Source of the DNA: Aliivibrio sp. S4MY1
Lineage (GTDB): Bacteria > Pseudomonadota > Gammaproteobacteria > Enterobacterales > Vibrionaceae
Assembly (NCBI RefSeq): GCF_028765545.1
Contig: NZ_JARACP010000002.1
Coordinates: 124,001-188,000, forward strand
Direction of reading: 5' to 3'
Length of the DNA stretch: 64,000 bases
In this document: one piece after another, positions 9,122-18,198 of the stretch
How positions within the stretch are numbered: position 1 is the first letter of the stretch
Layout of the letters: the number at the start of each line of letters is the position of its first letter
Notes under the pieces: generated by a model
What the model was told of the DNA's origin: nothing
Database searches by the model: none
The model's input: the letters and a program-made list of their open reading frames with translations, nothing else
Translations under genes and position numbers: made by a program

Positions 9122-9841
9122 ATGAAAAAATTAGTTGTTATTACAGGTGCAAGCTCTGGTATTGGTGAAGCAATCGCACGTCGTTTAAGCGATGAAGGTC
9201 ATCCTCTGCTGCTTCTTGCTCGTCGTATTGACCATCTTGAAGCGCTTAACTTACCAAACTCTCTATCTGTAAAAGTAGATGTAACAGACAAAGCCTCTTT
9301 TGATGCAGCAATCGCTCAGGGTGAAGCAAAATTCGGCCCTGTTGATGCGCTAATAAACAATGCAGGCGCTATGCTTCTTGGTCAAATTGACACACAAGAT
9401 GCACAAGAGTGGAAGAGAATGTTTGATGTGAACGTTATTGGCCTTCTAAATGGTATGCAAGCGGTTTTAGCACCTATGATGGCGCGTAACACGGGTACTA
9501 TTATCAATATCAGCTCTATTGCTGGTAAGAAGACATTCCCAAACCATGCGGCTTACTGCGGTACTAAGTTTGCGGTTCACGCTATCTCTGAAAACGTACG
9601 TGAAGAAGTGGCTTTATCAAACGTCCGTGTTACAACTATTGCACCGGGTGCAGTTGAAACTGAACTTCTGTCTCACACCTCTTCTCAAGAGATTAAAGAC
9701 GGCTACGGTGAGTGGAAAGAAAGCATGGGCGGCGTATTAGCTGCTGACGATATCGCACGCGCAGTGTCTTTTGCTTACCAACAGCCTCAAAACGTGTGTA
9801 TTCGTGAGATTGCTTTAGCACCAACTAAGCAACAACCATAG
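9122..9841 (+). CDS. Short-chain dehydrogenase/reductase (YdfG-like)
   Basis: 239 residues of the classical SDR fold. The nucleotide-binding motif GASSGIG is at 9-15, NNAG at 79-82, and the catalytic Ser132, Tyr145 and Lys149 are in place (Y-C-G-T-K). A basic residue after the second strand (LLARR) suggests NADP(H). It resembles E. coli YdfG, which reduces 3-hydroxy acids and malonic semialdehyde, but the true substrate is not shown. It has a strong ribosome binding site (AAGGAAATAGAAG before ATG) and ends in a clear terminator. The LysR gene upstream is divergent. Confidence 0.88.
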   Translation: MKKLVVITGASSGIGEAIARRLSDEGHPLLLLARRIDHLEALNLPNSLSVKVDVTDKASFDAAIAQGEAKFGPVDALINNAGAMLLGQIDTQDAQEWKRMFDVNVIGLLNGMQAVLAPMMARNTGTIINISSIAGKKTFPNHAAYCGTKFAVHAISENVREEVALSNVRVTTIAPGAVETELLSHTSSQEIKDGYGEWKESMGGVLAADDIARAVSFAYQQPQNVCIREIALAPTKQQP

Positions 9842-9889
9842 TAGGTACTGACTTACTCGATACAATAATCATTAAATAATAAGCACAAA

Positions 9890-9926
9890 AAAGCCAAACT
9901 TGGATTACCCAGCTTGGCTTTTTTTA
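9890..9926 (+). terminator. Terminator after short-chain dehydrogenase
   Basis: AAGCCAA (9891-9897) pairs with TTGGCTT (9914-9920), followed by a run of T. The A-run on the left makes it possibly bidirectional. Confidence 0.8.
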
Positions 9927-9985
9927 TTTTATATCTAATTAGAAATCAACTTAAATTAACAACCGTTTACTTAGCTGTGGTTCTC

Positions 9986-10402
9986 TTAACGACGGTAGTT
10001 ACCACCACGGTTAGAAGTACGTTCTTTATGAGCAGATGCTGCTTTTGCTTGCGATTTTAAAATCGAATCAACCGTCAATTCCATAGGCTCTTTTGGCTCA
10101 AGACCGTGTGGGAAAGTACGTGAACGTGGCGGCTTATCAAACTCAAGGTTAGACGCACGTGGCATACGCTTAAAACGGTATAAGTAGAAGTTTTCTAGCT
10201 TCTCTCTCGCCCATTCTGTTTTCTTTAAGTATTTAACACTACTTGCAATCGACGGGTTGGTGTTAAAGCAATTTAAACGCATTGCTGTATCTAGAATTTC
10301 CCAGCCGTAAAAATCAACCAACTCTTGCAGTAAGATTTCTAACTTAAGACCGTGTAATGGGTTGTTTTGTTGCAGTTCAATTCTTTCTTCATCAGTCATC
10401 AT
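9986..10402 (-). CDS. VF530-family DNA-binding protein (DUF2132) with basic tail
   Basis: 138 residues. The first 75 match the VF530/DUF2132 fold ([29 protein letters not shown]-type core, KKTEWAR), named after a Vibrio fischeri protein of known structure and thought to bind DNA. The rest is a basic, low-complexity tail rich in Lys, Arg and Ser (ending NRGGNYRR), which may add nucleic-acid affinity. It stands alone between the SDR terminator and the RND pump operon, with its own ribosome binding site (AGGATATTCGTT before ATG). Its cellular role is unknown. Confidence 0.85.
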   Translation of the reverse strand: MMTDEERIELQQNNPLHGLKLEILLQELVDFYGWEILDTAMRLNCFNTNPSIASSVKYLKKTEWAREKLENFYLYRFKRMPRASNLEFDKPPRSRTFPHGLEPKEPMELTVDSILKSQAKAASAHKERTSNRGGNYRR

Positions 10403-10600
10403 AACGAATATCCTAAGTGTTAGTTGTTCAAACAGGGTGAATAGGCGGCGGATTATACAGGGTTATCACTCAAAATATAGTATTAAGCAGCGAAATGTAA
10501 GTATCTATCTTTAAGGTGATTATAACGTAAAAAACCAACCACAATAACCCTAAGGCCATTGTGATTGGTGAGTAAAAATAAACTCAAAGACAGTGTTAGT

Positions 10601-13600
10601 TTATACGTGGTTTGGTGTTGGCTTAATCTTAAATAAAATCGCGTACATTACTGGCACTACAATCAAGGTCAGAATGGTCGCAAAACCTAAACCCGCCATG
10701 ATCGTGATTGCCATCGAACTAAAGAAGGCATCAAACAATAATGGAATAAGCCCTAATATGGTCGTTAACGCCGCCATACTCACAGGACGAACACGGCTGA
10801 TCGCACTGTCCACTATCGCAATGTACGGATCTTTACCTGATGACAATTCAATGTTGATTTGATCAAGCAATACGATACCGTTTTTCAAAATCATACCGCT
10901 TAGACTCAATAAGCCTAAGAACGCGGTAAAGCTAAACGGTATATTGGTACTCAACAAACCAAACGCCACACCAATGATGGATAACGGAACCGTAAACCAA
11001 ATCACTAACGGCTTTTTAAACGAATTAAACAGCAACATAGTAATGATAAACATGAACAAGTAACCCATTGGCAGCGAACCAAATAGAGACTCTTGTGCAT
11101 CTTTTGATGATTCATATTCGCCACCCCAAGTAATTTCATACCCTTCTGGTAACGGCATCTCCAACACTTTTGGTTGAACACGCGCTAACAAACTTGCAGG
11201 CGTATCATCACTTAATAGATCGTGATCTGCCATTACCGTAATCGTACGTTTTCTGTCGCGACGCTGGATAAGAGGCTCACTCCAATCTAGGTTCACACCA
11301 TCAATCACTTGATCTACTGGAATGTAGCTTTGCAATGATGGACTCCAGATCTTCACGTTTTGCAGTGATTCAAAATCCACACGTTCTACTTCTGGCAAAC
11401 GCGCCACAATTGGCAGAGTATGTGTGCCATCACGAAGCATTCCTAATGTGTTACCACCAAATGCCATTTGCAGCGTATTTGATAAGTCTTCTTTTGAGAT
11501 CCCTAAACGACGCGCTTTTGATTCATTAAATACGGGCGTTAACTCCTTAGTGCGTTCACGCCAATCATGTCGAATGTTTCTTGAACCTGAATCTGTCGCT
11601 AGAATGTCTTCAACATCGGTTGCTAAATCACGCAGAATTTGAGGATCAGGCCCTGAAATACGAACTTCGATCTTAGACGCAGGAGAAGGGCCAAATTCCA
11701 TCATTTTGAACTGAAAGGTCGGCTTCTCAAAACGTTTATCTAATGAGTTGGTTAGATTTTCTAATAAGCTAAACATTGATTCGCGATCCGTGGTTCGGAT
11801 CTGAAATTGCGCATACGCTTCATAGCTTTTTTCTGGTTGGTAAGTTAGCGCAAAACGCTGCATACCTTGACCAATCGATGCTGATACAAACTCAATATTG
11901 TCTTGCTTATTAATATAGCTCTCAACCGCTTCTGATTGCTTAATTGTTTCACGAATATCTGTACCTTCTGGCATCCACATATCGACGTAGAACATTGGCG
12001 TGTTTGAGGCTGGGAAGAATTGCTGCTTTACATTACCAAAAGCAATCACAGCCACCACCAGTAAACCTACTAGCGAAACAACCGTTACCCAACGGAAGCG
12101 TAACGCTAATTTAAGTGATGAACCAAACGCGGTAAATAAGAACCCTTTGTAAGCGTCTTCTTCTTCACCCGTGTTTTTATCTTCTTCTTTCAATAGCAAG
12201 TCAGCTAAGAATGGCGTGATTGTAATAGCCGTTACCCAACTTAAAAACAATGAGTAACACAACACCCAATACAAATCGCCCATGAACTCGCCAGTGGCAT
12301 CTTCAGACAGACCAATCGGAGCAAATGCGGCAATCGCGATCACTGTTGCGCCCAATAAAGGCCACTGAGTTTGTTTTACAATGTCAGCTGCTGCTTGAAC
12401 TTTGGTTCGCCCTTTTTTCAGGCCAACTAAAATCCCTTCAACCACTACAATGGCATTATCAACCAGCATCCCTAGCGCAATAATTAATGCACCCAATGAG
12501 ATACGGTGAAGGTCAATGTTGTTGTAGCTCATTAAGATAAACGTGCCGAATACGGTCAGTAGTAACACCACACCAATAATTAGGCCGCTTCGCATCCCCA
12601 TAGCAAACAGTAAAACCACAATAACAATCGCAACTGCTTCACCTAAGCTGATGATAAAATCACGAACTGACGTATCAACTTCCTGAGCTTGATTGTAAAA
12701 GTAACTTAACTCAAGTCCCGCAGGTTTGATCGATTCTAAATACGCGAGTTCTTCTTGAACACGTTGACCAACTTCGACCACGTTCACACCAGAAGCGAAC
12801 GATAAACCGATATTTAGCGCATCTTTTCCGTTAAATCGGATCACATTGCTCGGTTTCTCTTGTGTGCCGCGGCTAATCGTTGCTACGTCTTTTAGGCGGA
12901 TTAAATTGCCCGTATCACGACCATGAATAATCAAATCTTCTAACGATTCAATCGTGGTTAATGTACCGCTTGGACGAATGGTTAAGCTCTCGCCATTCAC
13001 CAATACTTCACCCGCCTGCACCACGTTATTTTGTTGGTTTAATAGGCCAGCCACGGTGTTCATGTCTAGGTTCAGTGCCGCTAAGCGATCTAGAGAGATC
13101 TCAACAAACAGCATTTCTTGTTGATCGCCCGCGATAGAGACTTTACCTACCCCATCAATCAGTTCTAATTCGCGCGTTAATGTATCGGCATAACGTTTTA
13201 ACTCTACATAGTTATAATCGTCACCCGTCAGCATCATCATTACGCCAAACACGTCACCAAAATCATCAATGATCTGTAAAGATTGAACCCCTTGAGGCAA
13301 AGTTGGTTTCAAATCATTAATTTTACGACGCATTTCATCCCAGATCTGTGGCAACTCATCTGGACCGTAATCCATCTTCATACTCACCATTATCTGTGAC
13401 ATTCCATTAGAGGAGGTCGATGTGATTTTATCAATATAAGGTAATTTACGGATCGCTTTTTCTAACGGATACGTTAACTCTTCTTCGACTTCTTTTGAGG
13501 TTGCCCCCGGATAAGTCGAGATGATCATCGCATCTTTAATCGTAAAGGCAGGGTCTTCTAAACGGCCTAAATCTAAAAATGAGGTGATACCACCAACGGT

Positions 13601-13663
13601 TAAAATAACAATGAATAGCCAACTAATGACTTTGTTTTTTATTGAATATTCAGCAATGTTCAT
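10601..13663 (-). CDS. RND multidrug efflux permease (VexK/VmeV-like)
   Basis: 1020 residues, the usual length of AcrB-type pumps. There is one N-terminal membrane segment, a large periplasmic porter domain, a block of segments with the proton-relay motif (GMLVDNAIVVVEG), a second periplasmic domain, and a final block. It exports drugs, detergents or bile-like compounds from inner membrane and periplasm using the proton gradient. It is the last gene of a three-gene operon with two adaptor lipoproteins; its ATG overlaps the preceding stop by one base. No outer-membrane channel gene is present, so TolC from elsewhere is expected. The two-adaptor layout matches vexIJK of V. cholerae and vmeTUV of V. 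parahaemolyticus. Confidence 0.92.
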   Translation of the reverse strand: MNIAEYSIKNKVISWLFIVILTVGGITSFLDLGRLEDPAFTIKDAMIISTYPGATSKEVEEELTYPLEKAIRKLPYIDKITSTSSNGMSQIMVSMKMDYGPDELPQIWDEMRRKINDLKPTLPQGVQSLQIIDDFGDVFGVMMMLTGDDYNYVELKRYADTLTRELELIDGVGKVSIAGDQQEMLFVEISLDRLAALNLDMNTVAGLLNQQNNVVQAGEVLVNGESLTIRPSGTLTTIESLEDLIIHGRDTGNLIRLKDVATISRGTQEKPSNVIRFNGKDALNIGLSFASGVNVVEVGQRVQEELAYLESIKPAGLELSYFYNQAQEVDTSVRDFIISLGEAVAIVIVVLLFAMGMRSGLIIGVVLLLTVFGTFILMSYNNIDLHRISLGALIIALGMLVDNAIVVVEGILVGLKKGRTKVQAAADIVKQTQWPLLGATVIAIAAFAPIGLSEDATGEFMGDLYWVLCYSLFLSWVTAITITPFLADLLLKEEDKNTGEEEDAYKGFLFTAFGSSLKLALRFRWVTVVSLVGLLVVAVIAFGNVKQQFFPASNTPMFYVDMWMPEGTDIRETIKQSEAVESYINKQDNIEFVSASIGQGMQRFALTYQPEKSYEAYAQFQIRTTDRESMFSLLENLTNSLDKRFEKPTFQFKMMEFGPSPASKIEVRISGPDPQILRDLATDVEDILATDSGSRNIRHDWRERTKELTPVFNESKARRLGISKEDLSNTLQMAFGGNTLGMLRDGTHTLPIVARLPEVERVDFESLQNVKIWSPSLQSYIPVDQVIDGVNLDWSEPLIQRRDRKRTITVMADHDLLSDDTPASLLARVQPKVLEMPLPEGYEITWGGEYESSKDAQESLFGSLPMGYLFMFIITMLLFNSFKKPLVIWFTVPLSIIGVAFGLLSTNIPFSFTAFLGLLSLSGMILKNGIVLLDQINIELSSGKDPYIAIVDSAISRVRPVSMAALTTILGLIPLLFDAFFSSMAITIMAGLGFATILTLIVVPVMYAILFKIKPTPNHV

Positions 13664-14724
13664 TATTGTTGATTCTCCACTAACGTTACCTTTTTGCCTT
13701 CACGTAATTTTCGTAAACTTGAGTTGGCAAGAACATCACCTTGAGTAATACCAGAAGCCACAATTGCCCCTTCACCATTAATTTGGCGAATAGACACTGG
13801 AACTTTAACCGCTTGTCCATCACGTATGATCCAGACATAAAACAGACCTGCTTTTTGACCCGCTTGCAATACCGTCACGGGTACATGGTAACCATCAATT
13901 GAAGTGATCCCTGCTTCTACCATGTCCACATTCACCGTAGCACTGGTACCCGGTAAAATCTCAGTACTCGGTTGAGGCATGGTTAAGTACATCTCGTAAG
14001 TTTGAGTTTGTTCACTCGGCTCGCTGGTGTGCTCCAAGTACTCCATAGAATAAGAATCTGATAAACCAAAAAATGTGGTCATTGGATGATAAGAGTCTCG
14101 ATTGCTTTCAGGATTTATCATGGCTAACACGTTATCTGAAAGATCAATACGTACGTACACTTTATCATTTTGATACAAATTCAGAATGGGCTCGCCTGCT
14201 GCTGCACGTTCAAACTGCTCTTTATAAACATCAAGCACTTTGCCGCTAAATGGCGCGATAAGATGGGTATAAGTTAATTGATTATTTGCTGAACGATACG
14301 TCGCTTGTGCCAATTCTCTGTTCGCAAATAACTCATCAAGTTCCGCTTTTGAAATCATAGCGCGACGGTTCAATTCTTTACCGCGTTGGTACTGTTTTGA
14401 CGCTAACGAATACTGTGCTTTAGCATCATTAACCGCTTGTTGTACCTTGCTATCTTCTAGTTTTGCAATGAGTTGACCTTGTTTAACCACATCTCCGGCT
14501 TTAACTAAGACCTCTTGGATCTCACCTGTTACTCGAAACGCAATAGGGGTTTGCTCAGCAGGAACCACTTGGCCTTTAAAAGAGCGAAATTGTTGAGTCA
14601 CAGGCGCATCAACCGTAAAGCCAGAGATATAAAGTGGCTCACTGGTTTCTGTTACTACTTCTTCTTGGCAACCCGTTAACATAAAAAGGCTCAGTACCAA
14701 TAATGAATATAATGAACGCTTCAT
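13663..14724 (-). CDS. RND periplasmic adaptor lipoprotein (second of two)
   Basis: 353 residues. Lipoprotein signal with lipobox LFMLTGC at about 14-20. Then the membrane-fusion-protein plan: lipoyl half (GEIQEVLVKAGDVVKQGQ), an alpha-helical hairpin, the second lipoyl half (YTHLIAPFSGKV), and beta-barrel plus membrane-proximal domains. It bridges the RND pump and an outer-membrane channel. Ribosome binding site AAGG lies before the ATG. The gene is translationally coupled on both sides (one-base overlaps), so the two adaptors and pump should be made in fixed proportion. It probably forms a mixed adaptor ring with the upstream gene product. Confidence 0.9.
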   Translation of the reverse strand: MKRSLYSLLVLSLFMLTGCQEEVVTETSEPLYISGFTVDAPVTQQFRSFKGQVVPAEQTPIAFRVTGEIQEVLVKAGDVVKQGQLIAKLEDSKVQQAVNDAKAQYSLASKQYQRGKELNRRAMISKAELDELFANRELAQATYRSANNQLTYTHLIAPFSGKVLDVYKEQFERAAAGEPILNLYQNDKVYVRIDLSDNVLAMINPESNRDSYHPMTTFFGLSDSYSMEYLEHTSEPSEQTQTYEMYLTMPQPSTEILPGTSATVNVDMVEAGITSIDGYHVPVTVLQAGQKAGLFYVWIIRDGQAVKVPVSIRQINGEGAIVASGITQGDVLANSSLRKLREGKKVTLVENQQ

Positions 14725-15797
14725 TAAATACCTTCCTCACGCTGCCATGCTTTTACTGTTTGACCTTCAACAAGGCTATCAACGCCGGCAATCACAACAT
14801 AATCATTCGCGTTTAAACCAGATATCACCAACCCTTGCTCGTTTAACGGTAACGTCGCTTTAGTGACGGTGTTTGTTTCTTCATTCATTAACCACACTTG
14901 CCCTTGGTTGGTGTTTTTACTTACCCACGCACTTTGGGGAAGTTGCAAATAATCAGAGTTTTTCTGTTTGGGAATATGAACTTGTCCCGTCATGCCCGTT
15001 AATAAATTGCGTCCTTCTGGCAAGGCCATCGTTACAATCGCTTCATAACTGTTCGTGTCTAAATTAGGCTGCGTTGAGATCTCTTTAAATCGACCATTAA
15101 TTTGATTGTTAGGTTCATTATCCATGGTTACCCACATATCACTGCTAATTAATGCCGGAATAGAAACTGAGTCTACGTAGCTAATAGGTAAGGTTACCGA
15201 CACATCCAATGTTGAGTTATCAATCAGATTTAAAATCTCTTGCTTCTCACCCACAATTTGATGTGGTTTTACGTAGGTATACGAAATAATGCCAGAGAAC
15301 GGCGCATGAATTTCGGTATAACTTAAATCCGTTTTTGCTTGTTCGTAATTTGCCAATGCTGCTTGATATTGTGTTTCACGCTGATCGTAATCGTTGGTAC
15401 TAATGAGCTTCTTACTGTACAAACTTTTAGCGCGACTCCATTGTGTCTTCGCTAGTGAGAACTGTGCTTTCGCTGCATCCAATGCCAGTTGTAAATCGTT
15501 TGGATCTAATAACGCCAATAACTCACCTTTAGTTACCGCTTGTCCCATTTTAACTTTGATATCAGAGACTTCACCACCCACTTGGAATGACAGTTGTGCT
15601 CGATATGTCGCATCAATACGCGCAAGAAACGCATCAGAATCAGCAACAGCGAGATCTTTTACCGATAATAGTTTTACAGGCTTAACTGTCATATCTGTGG
15701 TTTCAGATATCGCTTTATTGCATCCCGTCAACATACCCGACAAGCTTAATACAACAACAGCTCCTAGGAATGTGCGCTTTATATTTTGTTTTCGCAC
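14724..15797 (-). CDS. RND periplasmic adaptor lipoprotein (first of two)
   Basis: About 357 residues. I place the start at the GTG at 15797 because GGAG lies six bases before it; a GTG at 15809 in the same frame lacks such a site. Lipobox LSGMLTGC is followed by the two lipoyl halves (GEVSDIKVKMGQ and YTEIHAPFSGII) around a helical hairpin, then barrel domains. It is the first gene of the adaptor-adaptor-pump operon and the one next to the divergent TetR gene. Two operator-like repeats lie just upstream (15822-15888). Confidence 0.9.
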   Translation of the reverse strand: MRKQNIKRTFLGAVVVLSLSGMLTGCNKAISETTDMTVKPVKLLSVKDLAVADSDAFLARIDATYRAQLSFQVGGEVSDIKVKMGQAVTKGELLALLDPNDLQLALDAAKAQFSLAKTQWSRAKSLYSKKLISTNDYDQRETQYQAALANYEQAKTDLSYTEIHAPFSGIISYTYVKPHQIVGEKQEILNLIDNSTLDVSVTLPISYVDSVSIPALISSDMWVTMDNEPNNQINGRFKEISTQPNLDTNSYEAIVTMALPEGRNLLTGMTGQVHIPKQKNSDYLQLPQSAWVSKNTNQGQVWLMNEETNTVTKATLPLNEQGLVISGLNANDYVVIAGVDSLVEGQTVKAWQREEGI

Positions 15798-15821
15798 AAG
15801 TATCTCCACTCATATTATTTA

Positions 15822-15888
15822 CTACACACCTGTGCAGTATAGTTTTAATTTGAAGTAGATCAATATATTTTACACCCGTGCAGTAAAA
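15822..15888. promoter_or_regulatory. Twin operator-like repeats between RND operon and TetR gene
   Basis: Two 21-bp sites share the block ACACCYGTGCAGTA. Site 1 (15822-15842) has arms CTACAC and GTATAG; site 2 (15868-15888) has perfect arms TTTTAC and GTAAAA. In both the arms flank a 9-base centre, ACC(T/C)GTGCA. Centres are 46 bp apart. Site 1 ends 25 bp before the likely start of the first adaptor gene. Position and symmetry fit binding sites for the divergent TetR-type repressor; this is inferred. Confidence 0.6.
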
Positions 15889-16039
15889 TAGTTGAAAAGT
15901 GCATTTTTAAGTACGCGTTAGGCGCTGAACTTGGTATGCTTAAGCCATAAATACGCATTCGGCTGCTCAGAAATCAAAGCGATTAGCAACAATTAATGCG
16001 TATATATTGGTAATTAAGAGCACAAACTAAGGGTGAATA

Positions 16040-16768
16040 ATGACAGAGAAAAAGCAGGGAAAAAGAAGTACCGAAGCTGCTGAACAAACAAAATGTCAAA
16101 TCTTAATGGTTGCGGCAACGATGTTTGGCGAGCTAGGTTACGAGCGTGTATCACTGCGTAACATCAGTGAGAAAGCGGGCGTTTCCCATAGTCTTATTCG
16201 TCATCACTTTGGCAGTAAAGATATGATTTGGAAGGAAATAAGTGATGCTTGTGATGCTCACATGCAAAGCTATCTTCATGCGATTATTGCCTCACTTCCA
16301 GAAGATAAAACACCCAGCTATCGCATTTATCTTTTCATTGTTAAGTTGTCTGCGTTTACGCTGATGAATCCACAGCCCATCAAAATGATTGCTGATGCCA
16401 TTCGCCAAGATGACAATGCTCTGCTTGAGTACTTCTTAAAAACCAAATGTGAGTTTGAAGCGATATTTCAAGATCTTTTTGAAGAGTACAATGAAGCCAA
16501 CCCTGATGGAAAGCTCGATATTTGGGAAACTAAATGGCAAATGCTGATTTTTTCTCATGGCGCATCAAGCTTAACCCCAATGATGTCTGAAACCTGGCCA
16601 CAATTTGCAGATAACCATGAAAAACTGTTACTGCAACATTGGAATCTATTTAACCAAATCATGGCTTCAAAGTTTTCAGTCGTAAAAGAAGAGATGCTTT
16701 GTCCAACTCAACTTAGTGAATTATTACTTGATGTTGAATGTCCGTTAGAGAATAAGATTGAGATTTGA
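16040..16768 (+). CDS. TetR/AcrR-family repressor of the RND operon
   Basis: 242 residues. The N-terminal TetR HTH spans about residues 15-62 (AATMFGELGYERVSLRNIS, then HSLIRHHFGSKD). The C-terminal ligand domain is unrecognised. It is divergent from the two-adaptor RND operon across a 230-bp gap that holds two operator-like repeats, so it very likely represses the pump and perhaps itself until a pump substrate binds. Confidence 0.88.
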   Translation: MTEKKQGKRSTEAAEQTKCQILMVAATMFGELGYERVSLRNISEKAGVSHSLIRHHFGSKDMIWKEISDACDAHMQSYLHAIIASLPEDKTPSYRIYLFIVKLSAFTLMNPQPIKMIADAIRQDDNALLEYFLKTKCEFEAIFQDLFEEYNEANPDGKLDIWETKWQMLIFSHGASSLTPMMSETWPQFADNHEKLLLQHWNLFNQIMASKFSVVKEEMLCPTQLSELLLDVECPLENKIEI

Positions 16769-16870
16769 TTATTTTGGGAAAGAAAACGCAAAAAAGATAA
16801 TAAAAAGAAGGTTTTTTATTATCTTAATTCAGAAACAACATCAAATTTATGTCTTACTACGGCTTCCCTC

Positions 16871-16954
16871 TTACACATTAGGGGCAATAATTAAAACAGC
16901 GATAATAGTTGCGATCAGTGTGCGAGGAATAAGAACATCTTTATCAAATTTCAT
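16871..16954 (-). CDS. Possible 27-residue membrane microprotein
   Basis: A short ORF starting at ATG 16954 and ending in TAA at 16871. It has GGAG eight bases before the start (rc of 16963-16966). The peptide begins MKFDKDVLIPR, then has one hydrophobic stretch (LIATIIAVLIIA) and ends PNV. A charged start followed by a single membrane span is typical of small bacterial membrane proteins. It lies in the gap between the TetR and LysR genes. No family is recognised, so this rests only on the ribosome binding site and composition. Confidence 0.4.
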   Translation of the reverse strand: MKFDKDVLIPRTLIATIIAVLIIAPNV

Positions 16955-17103
16955 CAAATAACTCCGGTTTACCTATAATTCAAATAAATCTAATTTTTCA
17001 TTAAAGATGAATGAATTAGACTCTAATCAGGTAATACTATGATGCTTGATAACGAGAAACTATCGGTCACTGACTATTCGATACATAGTTTTTATCTATG
17101 CAT

Positions 17104-17943
17104 TTATTGATGCCGTTCACTTAGTCTAGCTTTAATCTGCTCACGTATATATTGATGCGTTTTATTGCTTATATTACGGCGATGATAAATAAGCTTTATC
17201 TCATAAGGTTGAAGTGGAAAAGGCGACTCTAATACCTTTAGCCCGAGCTCTTGGGCCAAACCAAACATACTTTCAGCCACAATACAGATCGCATCCGTGT
17301 GTCTAACACTTAACAATAGATTAGATGGACCACTCACTTCACGAACAATGTTACGCTCAAATATCTCATCAGGACGGGTTTCAAATGCGCCCATGTTCTC
17401 ATTTTTCAATTTAAGCATGACATGCTCAGCTTGATTAAATTGCTCTAAACTTAATGAATTCCCAGTAATGGTTGGGTGATCGCATCGACAGGCAAAGGCA
17501 ATATCCAATTTACCTAAACTCTCACTCACAAAGGTGTAGTCAGTCACAGTAATATCATCAATCAAAATATCAACTTCACCTGAGCGAATTTTATCGAGCA
17601 TTTGATATTCAACCGCAGGGCTTTCTGTCAGCAACGCATCGTCCATATCAGGCAAAGATTGCAATACGATTTCTGGCGCGCTGATTATCAAACGACGTGG
17701 AGATTCCAACGCCACCACCAATTGCTCCATTATCGGACGCACTTGATAGGCTAATGAATGGGCTGCATCGGTTGGCTCTAGAGATCGTCCTATTTTTAGA
17801 AATAACGGTTGCCCGTAACTCTCTTCAAATTTTTTAATCGCACTGCTCATTGAAGGCTGAGTAATATTCAAATGATCCGCGGCTTTTGTCACGCTACCAA
17901 AGTCATACACCGCTAGAAAATGTTTGATAAAATTTAAGTTCAT
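17104..17943 (-). CDS. LysR-family regulator, divergent from carbonic anhydrase
   Basis: 279 residues with the LysR HTH at about 2-60 (GSVTKAADHLNITQPSMSSAIKKFE) and an effector domain that is a little short. It is divergent from the delta-class carbonic anhydrase gene, with a 27-bp palindrome between them, so that gene is its likely target. The effector is unknown; carbon dioxide, bicarbonate or pH are guesses from the neighbour. Confidence 0.85.
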   Translation of the reverse strand: MNLNFIKHFLAVYDFGSVTKAADHLNITQPSMSSAIKKFEESYGQPLFLKIGRSLEPTDAAHSLAYQVRPIMEQLVVALESPRRLIISAPEIVLQSLPDMDDALLTESPAVEYQMLDKIRSGEVDILIDDITVTDYTFVSESLGKLDIAFACRCDHPTITGNSLSLEQFNQAEHVMLKLKNENMGAFETRPDEIFERNIVREVSGPSNLLLSVRHTDAICIVAESMFGLAQELGLKVLESPFPLQPYEIKLIYHRRNISNKTHQYIREQIKARLSERHQ

Positions 17944-18096
17944 TTCGCTTCCCTACTCGATATCTCGATTTAATCGACATCAGCACTCTATTAGCATTGG
18001 TATTTTTTGTAAGATAATGAACTATTTACAACAAAGTATGTATTTTATATAGAAATATATTTGTAAATAATAGATAACCATCAAATCACTTACATC

Positions 18097-18123
18097 TGTA
18101 ACATTGTGTACACCAATGTTACA
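18097..18123. promoter_or_regulatory. Palindromic operator between LysR and carbonic anhydrase genes
   Basis: TGTAACATTG (18097-18106) and CAATGTTACA (18114-18123) are perfect 10-bp inverted arms around a 7-base centre, TGTACAC. It includes a T-N11-A LysR-type core and sits 154 bp upstream of LysR and 75 bp upstream of the anhydrase start. A second, smaller inverted repeat (TGATAA/TTATCA, 18167-18180) lies 18 bases before the anhydrase start. Confidence 0.6.
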
Positions 18124-18198
18124 TTCTTTTCGTTTTATAATATCTAATTATTATGTAAATTTATTTTGATAATGTTATCACGATAAGGTATCTATTTT

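Noticed and set aside
10593-15858. Plus-strand ORFs across the RND operon
   Set aside because: They are antisense frames of long, well-supported genes with full family motifs.
16758-16961. 67-codon plus-strand ORF after the TetR gene
   Set aside because: It overlaps the TetR stop, has no ribosome binding site and a random basic composition. The minus-strand 27-codon ORF in the same place is better supported.
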